Assembly (NCBI GenBank): GCA_034368805.1
Contig: JAXMLJ010000053.1
Coordinates: forward strand, 1-10,817
Origin: UBA2272 sp034368805
GTDB taxonomy: Bacteria; Actinomycetota; Coriobacteriia; Anaerosomatales; Anaerosomataceae
DNA: 10,817 nt
Direction: 5' to 3'
Shown in pieces: positions 1 through 5,547 of the stretch. A program made the translations under genes and the position numbers. The stretch's first letter is position 1. Every line of letters begins with the position of its first letter. Under the pieces are notes generated by a model. That model had not been told where the DNA came from and ran no database searches. It was given only the letters and a program-made list of their open reading frames with translations.

Positions 1-44
1 TTGTGCATCGAGACGATGTCCACCCAGTCCTCCAGTCGCAACAC
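1..44 (-). CDS. istA: IS21-family transposase IstA, N-terminal fragment (runs off window)
   Basis: Only the first 14 full codons lie in the window, read leftward from a GTG at 44-42. The peptide reads VLRLEDWVDIVSMH, which resembles the usual start of IS21-family IstA transposases (a short E-[DE]-W-x-x-I-x-x-[LM]-H segment ahead of the helix-turn-helix). An AGGAGG ribosome-binding site at 57-52 sits 7 nt before the GTG. The start is about 97 bp inside the element end at 141, the distance expected for IS21 elements. IstA is the DDE recombinase that works with the AAA+ protein IstB; istB should lie left of the window. What is seen: start codon, SD and peptide. The family assignment rests on this short peptide together with the adjoining terminal repeats. 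Confidence 0.6.
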   Translation of the reverse strand, partial: MLRLEDWVDIVSMH

Positions 45-88
45 ACCGACCCCTCCTCACACGGCGCCTCCGTGCGAGAAGCCTACAG

Positions 89-138
89 GGTGGTCAGTTT
101 TCGACCGTCAGTAGGTGTTCATTATTGGACCGTCAGCG
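89..138. repeat. Tandem 25-bp imperfect terminal repeats of IS21 end
   Basis: Two adjacent 25-bp units, 89-113 and 114-138, match at 19 of 25 positions by eye. Both contain the block GACCGTCAG (103-111 and 128-136). They are followed by three bases ending at the presumed element terminus (141). Such repeats are transposase-binding sites in IS21-family elements; the binding role here is inferred. Confidence 0.7.
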
Positions 139-141
139 ACA

Positions 142-167
142 TCCGGGAGACCGATCGAACCAGATGA
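142..167 (+). pseudogene. Remnant of IS3-family orfA (last codons only)
   Basis: In the frame of position 144 the sequence encodes RETDRTR and a TGA stop at 165-167 that overlaps the orfB ATG at 164 (ATGA). IS3-family orfA products often end with a similar R-E-T-type tail after a leucine zipper, and orfA usually ends at or over the start of orfB. Everything upstream of codon 144 is replaced by the IS21-like end, and no helix-turn-helix or zipper is visible. This IS3 copy therefore cannot make the OrfAB fusion transposase. The identification rests on very few codons. Confidence 0.4.
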
Positions 168-1036
168 GGTACCGGTTCATCGATCAGGAGAAGCCACACC
201 ACGCAGTCTCCCGCCTGTGCCGCGCGCTCGGTGTGACGCGCGCGGCCTACTACGCCTGGCGCAAGCGCGGCATCCCCGCCCGCCGGGTCCATGACGAAGG
301 GCTCTCAGAGTGGGTCGAATACTTCTTCGAGCGCTCCCGGTCGACCTATGGCGCCCCGCGGATCCACGCCGACTTCGTGCTCGGCTTGGGCGTGCCGGTC
401 TCGCGCAAACGTATCGCGCGCCTCATGCGCGCGCTCGGCATCGCCGGGTCCGCGAGGCGCCTGGCGCGGCACAGGGCACGGTCGCTCCCGCCGGAGTGCG
501 CTGCCGCGCCCGACTTGGTGGCGCGACGCTTCGCCGCCGATGCTCCGAACCGCCTGTGGTCGGCCGACATCACCTACCTGCGCACGCGTGAGGGCTGGCT
601 CTACCTCGCGATCGTGCTCGACGTGTACTCGCGCCGCGTCATCGGCTGGTCGATGGCCGAGACGCTGCACGCCGACATCGTCGTCGACGCGCTGTGCATG
701 GCGCTCACCAGGCGCACGCCGCCGCCGGGCCTCATCCACCATTCCGATCGCGGGGCCCAGTACCGCTCGCTCCACTTCGGACGGACGCTCGCCGATGCCG
801 CCATCGCGCCTTCGATGGGCTCTCGCGGGGACGCGTACGACAACGCGGTCACCGAGACGGTAATGGAGACGATCAAGCGCGAGCTGGTCGAGCGCCGGGT
901 CTTTGCAACCAAAGACATCGCGCGCCTTGCCGTCTTCGACTACATCGAGGCGTTCTACAACACCTATCGCCGGCATTCCTCGCTCGGGTACTTGAGCCCA
1001 GCCGAGTTCGAGGAGAAGATGGTCGATGCGGCCTGA
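164..1036 (+). CDS. IS3-family transposase OrfB (DDE integrase core)
   Basis: This is the catalytic subunit of an IS3-family transposase, 290 aa from the ATG at 164. The N-terminal stretch (MRYRFIDQEK, then a segment with AAYYAWRKRG) matches the usual OrfB start with its HTH_21-like region. The retroviral-integrase-type core follows: first Asp in WSADITYL (D135), second Asp in HHSDRGAQY (D195), and Glu in YDNAVTE (E231). The Asp-Glu spacing of 35 residues is the classical DD(35)E arrangement. The C-terminus has the family motif FYNTYRRHSSLGYLSPAEFE. The frame stays open upstream to a TTG at 125, but those 13 codons derive from the IS21 end, so I prefer the ATG. OrfB is normally made as a frameshift fusion with OrfA. 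Because orfA is destroyed, a functional transposase is unlikely even though the catalytic triad is intact. Confidence 0.9.
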   Translation: MRYRFIDQEKPHHAVSRLCRALGVTRAAYYAWRKRGIPARRVHDEGLSEWVEYFFERSRSTYGAPRIHADFVLGLGVPVSRKRIARLMRALGIAGSARRLARHRARSLPPECAAAPDLVARRFAADAPNRLWSADITYLRTREGWLYLAIVLDVYSRRVIGWSMAETLHADIVVDALCMALTRRTPPPGLIHHSDRGAQYRSLHFGRTLADAAIAPSMGSRGDAYDNAVTETVMETIKRELVERRVFATKDIARLAVFDYIEAFYNTYRRHSSLGYLSPAEFEEKMVDAA

Positions 1037-1052
1037 GGGCTATCACTTGGAT

Positions 1053-1078
1053 GTGTCAACAGGAACGGGGCAATCCCA
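1053..1078. repeat. Right terminal inverted repeat of IS3 element
   Basis: Read inward on the minus strand the sequence starts TGGGATTGCCCCGTTCC and continues to TGTTGACAC. This resembles IS3-family terminal repeats (TGGA/G, then a run of C, then GT-rich, then GGACA). It lies 16 bp after the orfB stop. The partner left repeat is missing from the window, so the call rests on similarity to the family pattern and on where the RHS homology begins (1085). Confidence 0.6.
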
Positions 1079-1466
1079 ATCCCAAGAAGCCAGTCGCGGC
1101 GTCGTGGTAGTAGGCGCGGTAGCGAAGCGGGTTGCGCGCGGCCAAGGCGGCATCGCTCCCGCCTGCATACGTGACGCGTCCGAAGGCGTCGTAGCGGTAG
1201 CGGGCGACGACGGTGCCGGACGGGTTGGTCAGCGCCACGACCGAGCCTTGCGCGTCGGTGTGGTACGCGTAGGTCACCGCAGCCTCGCCGGAGCCTTTGG
1301 TGAGCGCGAGCGGGGTGCCGTCGGGCGCGTAGATGTAGCGGTAGAGCGTGCCGTCACTATCACGCTCGGCGGCAAGTCGCATGCCGTCCCAGATGCTCTG
1401 GGTGGTCTTGGTGGTGCCGCCGATTGTCACGACCGCCGATACCGCAGACGTGCGGCGGTAGAACCA
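1056..1466 (-). pseudogene. Orphan RHS core fragment, truncated by IS3 insertion
   Basis: This is a partial second copy of the end of the RHS core. Reading leftward it contains WDGMRLAAER, DGTLYRYIYAPDGTPLALTKG, TYAYHTDAQGSVVALT, YRYDAFGRVTYAGG and ARNPLRYRAYYHDAATGF. It matches residues of the main RHS protein one-to-one without gaps, from about 1437 down to 1085. It stops before the YYLPARYYD segment, where the frame runs nine codons into the IS3 end (LGLGLPRSC, then a stop at 1056). At its upstream side (1438-1466) it jumps to an RRTSA segment that in the main copy lies about 110 bp further upstream, so the piece is a mosaic. A GTG at 1430 could start translation, but no convincing function remains. 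Core stubs downstream of an RHS toxin and immunity pair are typical of displaced or orphan tip modules. The toxin tip expected after this stub is not in the window. Confidence 0.8.
1085..1437. repeat. Direct repeat of RHS core (copy B)
   Basis: This copy aligns without gaps to 2710-3062. The first 82 bp (1085-1166 against 2710-2791) are identical base for base. The rest differs at scattered positions, including a 5-residue swap (SGEAA against YYPSS). The identity gradient points to past recombination or gene conversion. Confidence 0.85.
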
Positions 1467-1467
1467 A

Positions 1468-2004
1468 TCATCGCCGGGGCCGAGATTGCAGCTTCGTCAG
1501 GAATCCGAGAACCACATTCGAGAGCGCATTGCACACCAGACCCAAGATCACCAGGCCAGGGAGGAAGATCATTACCGAATCGGCCACGAGACCGGCTACC
1601 AACGACAACGGAGATGCATCGCCTGCTCGCACGAAGTGGGGCAGGTAGTACGCGACTGGGGAGATCGCAATGACGCCCGACCACACGGCTGCCGCAAGAA
1701 CGCCTTTGGAGAAGCTCCTGTCACGGCACAGGGTCTTGAACAGAGACTGCATCAACGTCCCGACAACCAATACTCCGAGCCAGTAGAGCGCCGCACTCCA
1801 GGCCGTGTCAACGAGCAGCGCGCGCGCGAGGTCGAATGGCAGCAGGAGCAACACGACGTGAAACAGCACCGGCAGCGGATTCGCCTCCGCGACGCCGTGG
1901 CGCAATCCCGACCATGCAACGTGACTGACTCGCAGCATTGACGGAAGCCAGGCGAGCGCCAACCCCAAGATCCATCCAACAAGACAAGACCGCATCGGCT
2001 TCAT
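1468..2004 (-). CDS. Polytopic membrane protein, candidate RHS-toxin immunity protein
   Basis: I do not recognise the family of this 178-aa protein. It has roughly five hydrophobic segments: residues about 7-24, 44-64, 71-89, 101-121 and 132-169 (the last could be two helices). It ends in a basic tail (KLQSRPRR). The ATG at 2004 is chosen because GGAAGGGG lies about 7 nt upstream and because it begins 22 nt after the RHS stop. The frame is open further upstream to 2130, but that part overlaps the RHS coding end and is rejected; a second ATG at 1995 is possible. A small gene directly after an RHS C-terminal tip on the same strand is the classic immunity-gene position. An integral membrane immunity protein would fit a toxin that acts at the inner membrane or enters through it. 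The immunity role is inferred from position alone. Confidence 0.6.
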   Translation of the reverse strand: MKPMRSCLVGWILGLALAWLPSMLRVSHVAWSGLRHGVAEANPLPVLFHVVLLLLPFDLARALLVDTAWSAALYWLGVLVVGTLMQSLFKTLCRDRSFSKGVLAAAVWSGVIAISPVAYYLPHFVRAGDASPLSLVAGLVADSVMIFLPGLVILGLVCNALSNVVLGFLTKLQSRPRR

Positions 2005-2026
2005 GCCGATCCCCTTCCGCCGTGCC

Positions 2027-2563
2027 TCAGAAGTTGTAGTCGAAGTTCTCACCAGTGGTCCCGATGCCCTCGAGCGTAGTACTCGCGGGAAGGCCCGCTT
2101 TGGCCCACCATTCGAGCTCGGCATCATCATGCGCCATGATGGTTGCCGTCGGTACGCGCGACGGGGGGCACATCACAGCATCGTAGCCCGTGCGGATCGT
2201 CCCGATCGCGGTTGTGTCTCCACTACGCGCTGACTCCACGATTCCCACCGGTGAGCTGGTACGCCTCAGCTCCTTGACGCTCCTCCTCCAACCCCTCAAG
2301 CCCATCATCCACGACCCGTAGGACACCGCTGGGCCGACCACCCCATAGATGCCGGCGCCACCAACCGTCTTCAGGCTGTCCAGCAGGTGACCTAGCATGA
2401 CGTCTCCCAGGCCCGGCGACCGGGGGTCCCGCCCGGGTCCGACTCCACCGCCTCCTCCGCCGCCTCCTCCACCGGTGGCAGCAGGGGGCCTTGCAGGTGT
2501 CGGCTGCTGCGTGACAGGAACCGGCGCCCTCGGTCCAGCTCCCCCGCCCGCCTCGTGCCGGGC
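2027..2563 (-). other. Variable C-terminal tip region of the RHS protein
   Basis: Residues 625-802 follow the DPDG core-end motif. The region is compositionally split: a low-complexity Ala/Pro/Gly linker (625-674), a hydrophobic glycine-rich stretch with VGGAGIYGVVGPAVSYG, a basic patch (WRRSVKELRR), then a polar end with DDAELEWWAK and NFDYNF. No nuclease, deaminase, ADP-ribosyltransferase or peptidase motif is evident by eye. Polymorphic-toxin biology predicts that this segment is the effector and that the next gene protects against it. Confidence 0.5.
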
Positions 2564-4435
2564 TCCGTCGGGATCGACGAAGTTCACCGGATCTCCCACG
2601 CAGTAAGCATACGCGTTCAAACTCAGCGGGTCTCCCGCAGAAGGCGGCGCGGGGTCGGGCGACAAGAACCGGGCCGTGGCCGGGTCGTAGTAGCGAGCCG
2701 GCAGGTAGTAGAAGCCAGTCGCGGCGTCGTGGTAGTAGGCGCGGTAGCGAAGCGGGTTGCGCGCGGCCAAGGCGGCATCGCTCCCGCCTGCGTAGGTGAC
2801 GCGGCCGAAGGCGTCGTAGCGGTATGAGGCGACGACGTTGCCGGCCGGGTCGGTGAGCGCGACTACCGAGCCTTGCGCATCGGTGTGGTACGCGTAGGTC
2901 ACCGAGCTCGGGTAGTAGCCTTTCGTGACCGCGAGCGGGGTGCCATCCGGCGCGTAGATGTAACGCCACAGCGTGCCGTCATCATCGCGCTCGGCGGCCA
3001 AGCGCATCCCGTCCCAGACGCTCTCGGTCTCCTTCGTGGTGCCGCCGGAGGTGACGACGGCCTTCTCGCGCATGCCCGAAGGGCCGTAGGAGTAGGTGGC
3101 GGTCGTCTGCGGGGTGGCAACCGACGTGAGCTGCCCGAGCGGGTTCCAGGTGTAGGTGGCGGTGCTGTCCGCCGAGGCCGCGGACGTGCGGCGGCCGTAG
3201 AGGTCGTGGGTGTAGGTGGTGACGACCGAGCCGGTGGTGGCGGTCGTGAGGCGGTCGACGGCATCGGAGACGAAGGTCGTGGTCGTGCCGCCTTGTGTCG
3301 TGCTGGTCAGGTTGCAGGCGGCGTCCCACGCGTAGGTGGCCGACGTGGCGCCGGTGCCGGTGCGCGTCCAGGAGGCCAGGCGACCCGCGGGGTCGTAGGC
3401 ATACACGTCGGCGTAGGTGTGCTGGCAGTCACCGGCGTAGGCTACACCCGAGATGCGGTCGCGGGCGTCGTAGGACAGGCGCGAGCTGTAAAGCCCGTAG
3501 AACGTCCCGAACTCCTTGCGTCCGCCGCGCAGGACCGTGAGCCTGCCGGACACGTCGAAGGAGCGGGTGAGCAGCGATGCGCTTGACACTGCGGTGGTGA
3601 GCGCGCCTCCCTCGCCGTACCCGAAGTCCCACGTGATGTCCGACGCTGTCAGCGTGCGCTGCTCCATGGTCTTTGCATACGTGGCGTCGATGATCCACAT
3701 GTTGTCGAGCGCGTTGTAGGTCGTCTTCGTCGGCTGACTCGCCGTGTTGTATTCGACGTCGGTCTGCGCCGTTCCGGCCGGACCGTTGTTGACCGATGTC
3801 GTGACGCGATCGAGGTCGTCGTAGGTGAGTGCGGTCGAGCCGCTGACTTGTCCCGTGAGCGTGGTCCCGGTTACCCGCGAAGCAACGTCGTACGCAGGGG
3901 TGATGGTCGCATATGGCGTACCGGACGTGTCGTGATAGGTGGTCGACTCCACTCGGCCCAGACCGTCGTAGGCCACACTCGAGGTGGTCACGGTCGCTTC
4001 GGCCCCGAGCGCCGGGGCGAGCGTGCGCTCGACGCGGCCGAGAGCATCGTAGACGAGCCCTGTTGTGATCCCAAGCTCGGACGTGGTCCCCGTCACGCGT
4101 CCAGCCTCGTCGTAATCGATGGTCCGGGTGCGTCCGAGCGGGTCGGTGACCTCGGTCAGGCGTCCCGCATCGGTGTAGGAGAAGCTCGCCATGATCCCGA
4201 GCGCGGATGCGGGCGAGACGGTGACCGTACTCAGGCGATCGAGCCCGTCGTAGGTGCGCTCGAGCAGCACCGTCTCGCTTTCCTCCCGCGGAATGACGCC
4301 TGTTGATGTGGACCGGCCGCGAGCGTCGTAGGTGCCGGTTACCGCAACCCCGCTGCGGCCCACAGAGCCAACCGCGTAGGTGTGTGTGGCATCATCGAAG
4401 GCCACCGACGAGGTCTGGTTTCCCGGTGTGACCAA
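2027..4435 (-). CDS. RHS/YD-repeat protein with unrecognised C-terminal tip; N-terminus missing
   Basis: This 802-aa protein is built mainly of YD/RHS repeats, for example YDGLDRLSTV, YTDAGRLTEVTD, YDALGRVERT, YDPAGRLASW and YRYDAFGRVTY, through about residue 560. It then has the RHS core-end signature: ARYYDPATARFLSPDP, NAYAYCVGDPVNFVDPDG, ending at residue 624. Such cores form a hollow beta-shell, and the segment after DPxG is the variable toxin tip. Here the 178-residue tip starts with a Pro/Gly linker including ten consecutive glycines (655-664). It continues with a hydrophobic stretch (about 691-713) and a tail rich in acidic and aromatic residues, with no catalytic motif I recognise. 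There is no signal peptide, and the protein starts in mid-repeat. A TTG at 4435 with GGGAGGG 7 nt upstream is the only good start, 14 nt after the preceding gene. It is most likely a 5'-truncated RHS gene fused into the thiI transcript, or an orphan donor module. Toxin activity is inferred. Confidence 0.75.
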   Translation of the reverse strand: MVTPGNQTSSVAFDDATHTYAVGSVGRSGVAVTGTYDARGRSTSTGVIPREESETVLLERTYDGLDRLSTVTVSPASALGIMASFSYTDAGRLTEVTDPLGRTRTIDYDEAGRVTGTTSELGITTGLVYDALGRVERTLAPALGAEATVTTSSVAYDGLGRVESTTYHDTSGTPYATITPAYDVASRVTGTTLTGQVSGSTALTYDDLDRVTTSVNNGPAGTAQTDVEYNTASQPTKTTYNALDNMWIIDATYAKTMEQRTLTASDITWDFGYGEGGALTTAVSSASLLTRSFDVSGRLTVLRGGRKEFGTFYGLYSSRLSYDARDRISGVAYAGDCQHTYADVYAYDPAGRLASWTRTGTGATSATYAWDAACNLTSTTQGGTTTTFVSDAVDRLTTATTGSVVTTYTHDLYGRRTSAASADSTATYTWNPLGQLTSVATPQTTATYSYGPSGMREKAVVTSGGTTKETESVWDGMRLAAERDDDGTLWRYIYAPDGTPLAVTKGYYPSSVTYAYHTDAQGSVVALTDPAGNVVASYRYDAFGRVTYAGGSDAALAARNPLRYRAYYHDAATGFYYLPARYYDPATARFLSPDPAPPSAGDPLSLNAYAYCVGDPVNFVDPDGARHEAGGGAGPRAPVPVTQQPTPARPPAATGGGGGGGGGGVGPGRDPRSPGLGDVMLGHLLDSLKTVGGAGIYGVVGPAVSYGSWMMGLRGWRRSVKELRRTSSPVGIVESARSGDTTAIGTIRTGYDAVMCPPSRVPTATIMAHDDAELEWWAKAGLPASTTLEGIGTTGENFDYNF
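2444..2473. repeat. Trinucleotide-rich tract encoding ten glycines
   Basis: The plus strand is a CCG/CCT/CCA-rich tract encoding Gly10 on the minus strand (RHS residues 655-664), within the linker between the RHS core and the tip. Such tracts can change length by slippage, but codon variation within it limits this. Confidence 0.75.
2710..3062. repeat. Direct repeat of RHS core (copy A, within the long RHS gene)
   Basis: Partner of 1085-1437, same orientation, about 1.6 kb apart. It encodes the last part of the RHS core just before YYLPARYYD. Recombination between the two copies would delete the present tip and the membrane-protein gene and join the main core to whatever tip followed copy B. 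That is the known route of RHS tip switching. Confidence 0.85.
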
Positions 4436-4442
4436 GCGACGT

Positions 4443-4449
4443 CCCTCCC
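4443..4449 (-). promoter_or_regulatory. Ribosome-binding site in front of the truncated RHS gene
   Basis: GGGAGGG (minus strand) immediately follows the TAG stop of the preceding glycosyltransferase gene and lies 7 nt before the TTG at 4435. It is the reason for choosing this start. No promoter is visible between the two genes, so RHS translation would depend on read-through from the thiI transcript. Confidence 0.5.
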
Positions 4450-5547
4450 CTACCCTTTAGCCACTCGCTCGAAGGCCTCCGCATATCGTGGCACGAGCGC
4501 CTCGAACGTGTACATCCCTCCAAGCGCCCTGGCGGTGCCGGGCTCGGGCCGCTCCAGGATGAGACTTCGCAGCCGCGCGACAAGCTCCTCCTGCCCGTTG
4601 CGGTAGCGCATCTCGGCCGGGTACAGCCCGGGATACGCGAGCCGGTCGGGCACGAGCGGGGCGCACCCCGCGTAGCACGCTTCGATCATGGCGAGGCCGA
4701 AGAACTCGTTTTGCGCCGTGGACACCGCGATGTCCGAGCTCGCCAGTAGCCGCGCGTACGCATCTCGCGACTCCGGTTCGCCGAGATGCACCAGCCTGTC
4801 GCCGAGCGCCGAGGCGACCTCGGCCACGAGCGCCTCGGTCTCGCGGAACGACTGGCCGGCGACGGCCACCTCGAAGTCGAGTCCCTCGGCAGCAAGCGCT
4901 CCCACCGCAGCGAAGAACGCCTCCGGATCCTGGTCGTGCTCCCAGCGGTGCGGCCAGATCACACGCGGGCGCGGGCCGCGCGTGAGCGGCGCTGCGTCCA
5001 GCGGCGCCGGGTCGAACGGGGGCGCGAGGACCTCGGAGCGCTCGGCGATGCGCTCGGCCACGCCCTGCGGCTGGTGGTCGGGAAACGCCTTCAGAAACCC
5101 CGGGATCTCGGCTACGAAACCGTCGAGGTTGTAGCGCGTGTTGAACAGGCACCGGTCGGCGACAAGCGCGCTCGTGATGTTGGTGAGCGGGAACTGGAAG
5201 TCCCACTCGGCGGTGTGCCGCACGGGATAGAGCAGCTGGTTCTCGTGGAAGTACACGATGCGCGGGATACCGGCCACGGCCTCGCCGGCGAGCGCGACGA
5301 ACTCGGCGAGGTTGATGAAGGTGGACGCGAAGATGAGATCCCAGCGCGACCCGACCTCGTGCAGCGCGCGCGCCTCCTCGGCCATCGTGATCGCGGCCCC
5401 ACGCATCCGCCACTTCCACTTGCGGGGCGGCAGCGTGAGCAGGTCGAACGTTATGCCGAGCGGATCCATGCGCTCCACGAGGCCGTCGAGAACCGCGCGG
5501 TGGGAGCCGCCGTAGTAGGGCTCGAGCGCGAGGATGCGCAGGCTCAT
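4450..5547 (-). CDS. DUF3524-type glycosyltransferase, probable tRNA-queuosine alpha-mannosyltransferase
   Basis: This 365-aa protein has the full layout of the QTMAN/GTDC1 family. The N-terminal DUF3524 domain runs from about 3 to 170 with LEPYYGGSH, the WKWRMRG block (45-50), VYFHENQLLYP (98-108) and NITSALVADRCLFNTRYN (123-140). The C-terminal GT-B (GT4-like) half includes WPHRWEHDQDP (198-208) and the nucleotide-sugar EX7E motif in EFFGLAMIEA (281-289). The vertebrate enzyme transfers mannose from GDP-mannose to queuosine in cytoplasmic tRNA-Asp. For this bacterial member the substrate is inferred. Its ATG overlaps the thiI stop by 4 nt (ATGA), so the two are translationally coupled, and a neighbouring tRNA-modification gene supports a tRNA role. 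The stop is followed 14 nt later by the RHS gene, an abrupt junction with accessory DNA. It could instead act on another cytoplasmic acceptor. Confidence 0.8.
   Translation of the reverse strand: MSLRILALEPYYGGSHRAVLDGLVERMDPLGITFDLLTLPPRKWKWRMRGAAITMAEEARALHEVGSRWDLIFASTFINLAEFVALAGEAVAGIPRIVYFHENQLLYPVRHTAEWDFQFPLTNITSALVADRCLFNTRYNLDGFVAEIPGFLKAFPDHQPQGVAERIAERSEVLAPPFDPAPLDAAPLTRGPRPRVIWPHRWEHDQDPEAFFAAVGALAAEGLDFEVAVAGQSFRETEALVAEVASALGDRLVHLGEPESRDAYARLLASSDIAVSTAQNEFFGLAMIEACYAGCAPLVPDRLAYPGLYPAEMRYRNGQEELVARLRSLILERPEPGTARALGGMYTFEALVPRYAEAFERVAKG

Larger units (their letters stand above)
1..141 (-). mobile_element. End of an IS21-family insertion sequence
   Basis: Read on the minus strand from 141, the sequence starts TGTCGCTGACGGTCC and contains two tandem copies of a repeat of the form TGACGGTCnAAAACTGACC. 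Multiple terminal repeats starting with TGT are a hallmark of IS21-family ends. The istA start follows within 100 bp. The element end falls inside the IS3 orfA/orfB region, so it appears to have inserted into, or replaced, the left part of the IS3 copy at 142-1078. The other end and any target duplication are outside the window. Confidence 0.65.
142..1078 (+). mobile_element. IS3-family element, 5'-truncated
   Basis: The element holds a complete orfB (164-1036), a trace of orfA, and a right terminal inverted repeat at about 1053-1078. It lacks its left inverted repeat and most of orfA, which have been lost to the IS21-like element. Without OrfA it should be immobile unless complemented in trans. 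Its right end abuts the truncated RHS core copy, so this element, or a deletion it caused, broke that copy. The terminus could also be placed at 1084, because the hexamer AATCCC is directly repeated at 1072-1083. Confidence 0.75.

Noticed and set aside
2005..2130. 42-codon N-terminal extension of the membrane protein
   Set aside because: It overlaps the RHS C-terminal codons in another frame, and a clear SD precedes the internal ATG at 2004.
2223..2969. Second minus-strand open frame (248 aa) within the RHS gene
   Set aside because: It is a +1 reading of the RHS repeats, rich in Arg and Leu, explained by GC-rich YD-repeat codons.
3100..3260. Regular spacing of gtaggt-type words in the RHS gene as a possible CRISPR or tandem array
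   Set aside because: The spacing follows the irregular YD/RHS protein repeats within an open coding frame; there are no identical repeats with unique spacers.
4436..4449. Possible terminator after the glycosyltransferase
   Set aside because: The 14-nt gap has no inverted repeat; it contains only the SD-like GGGAGGG.
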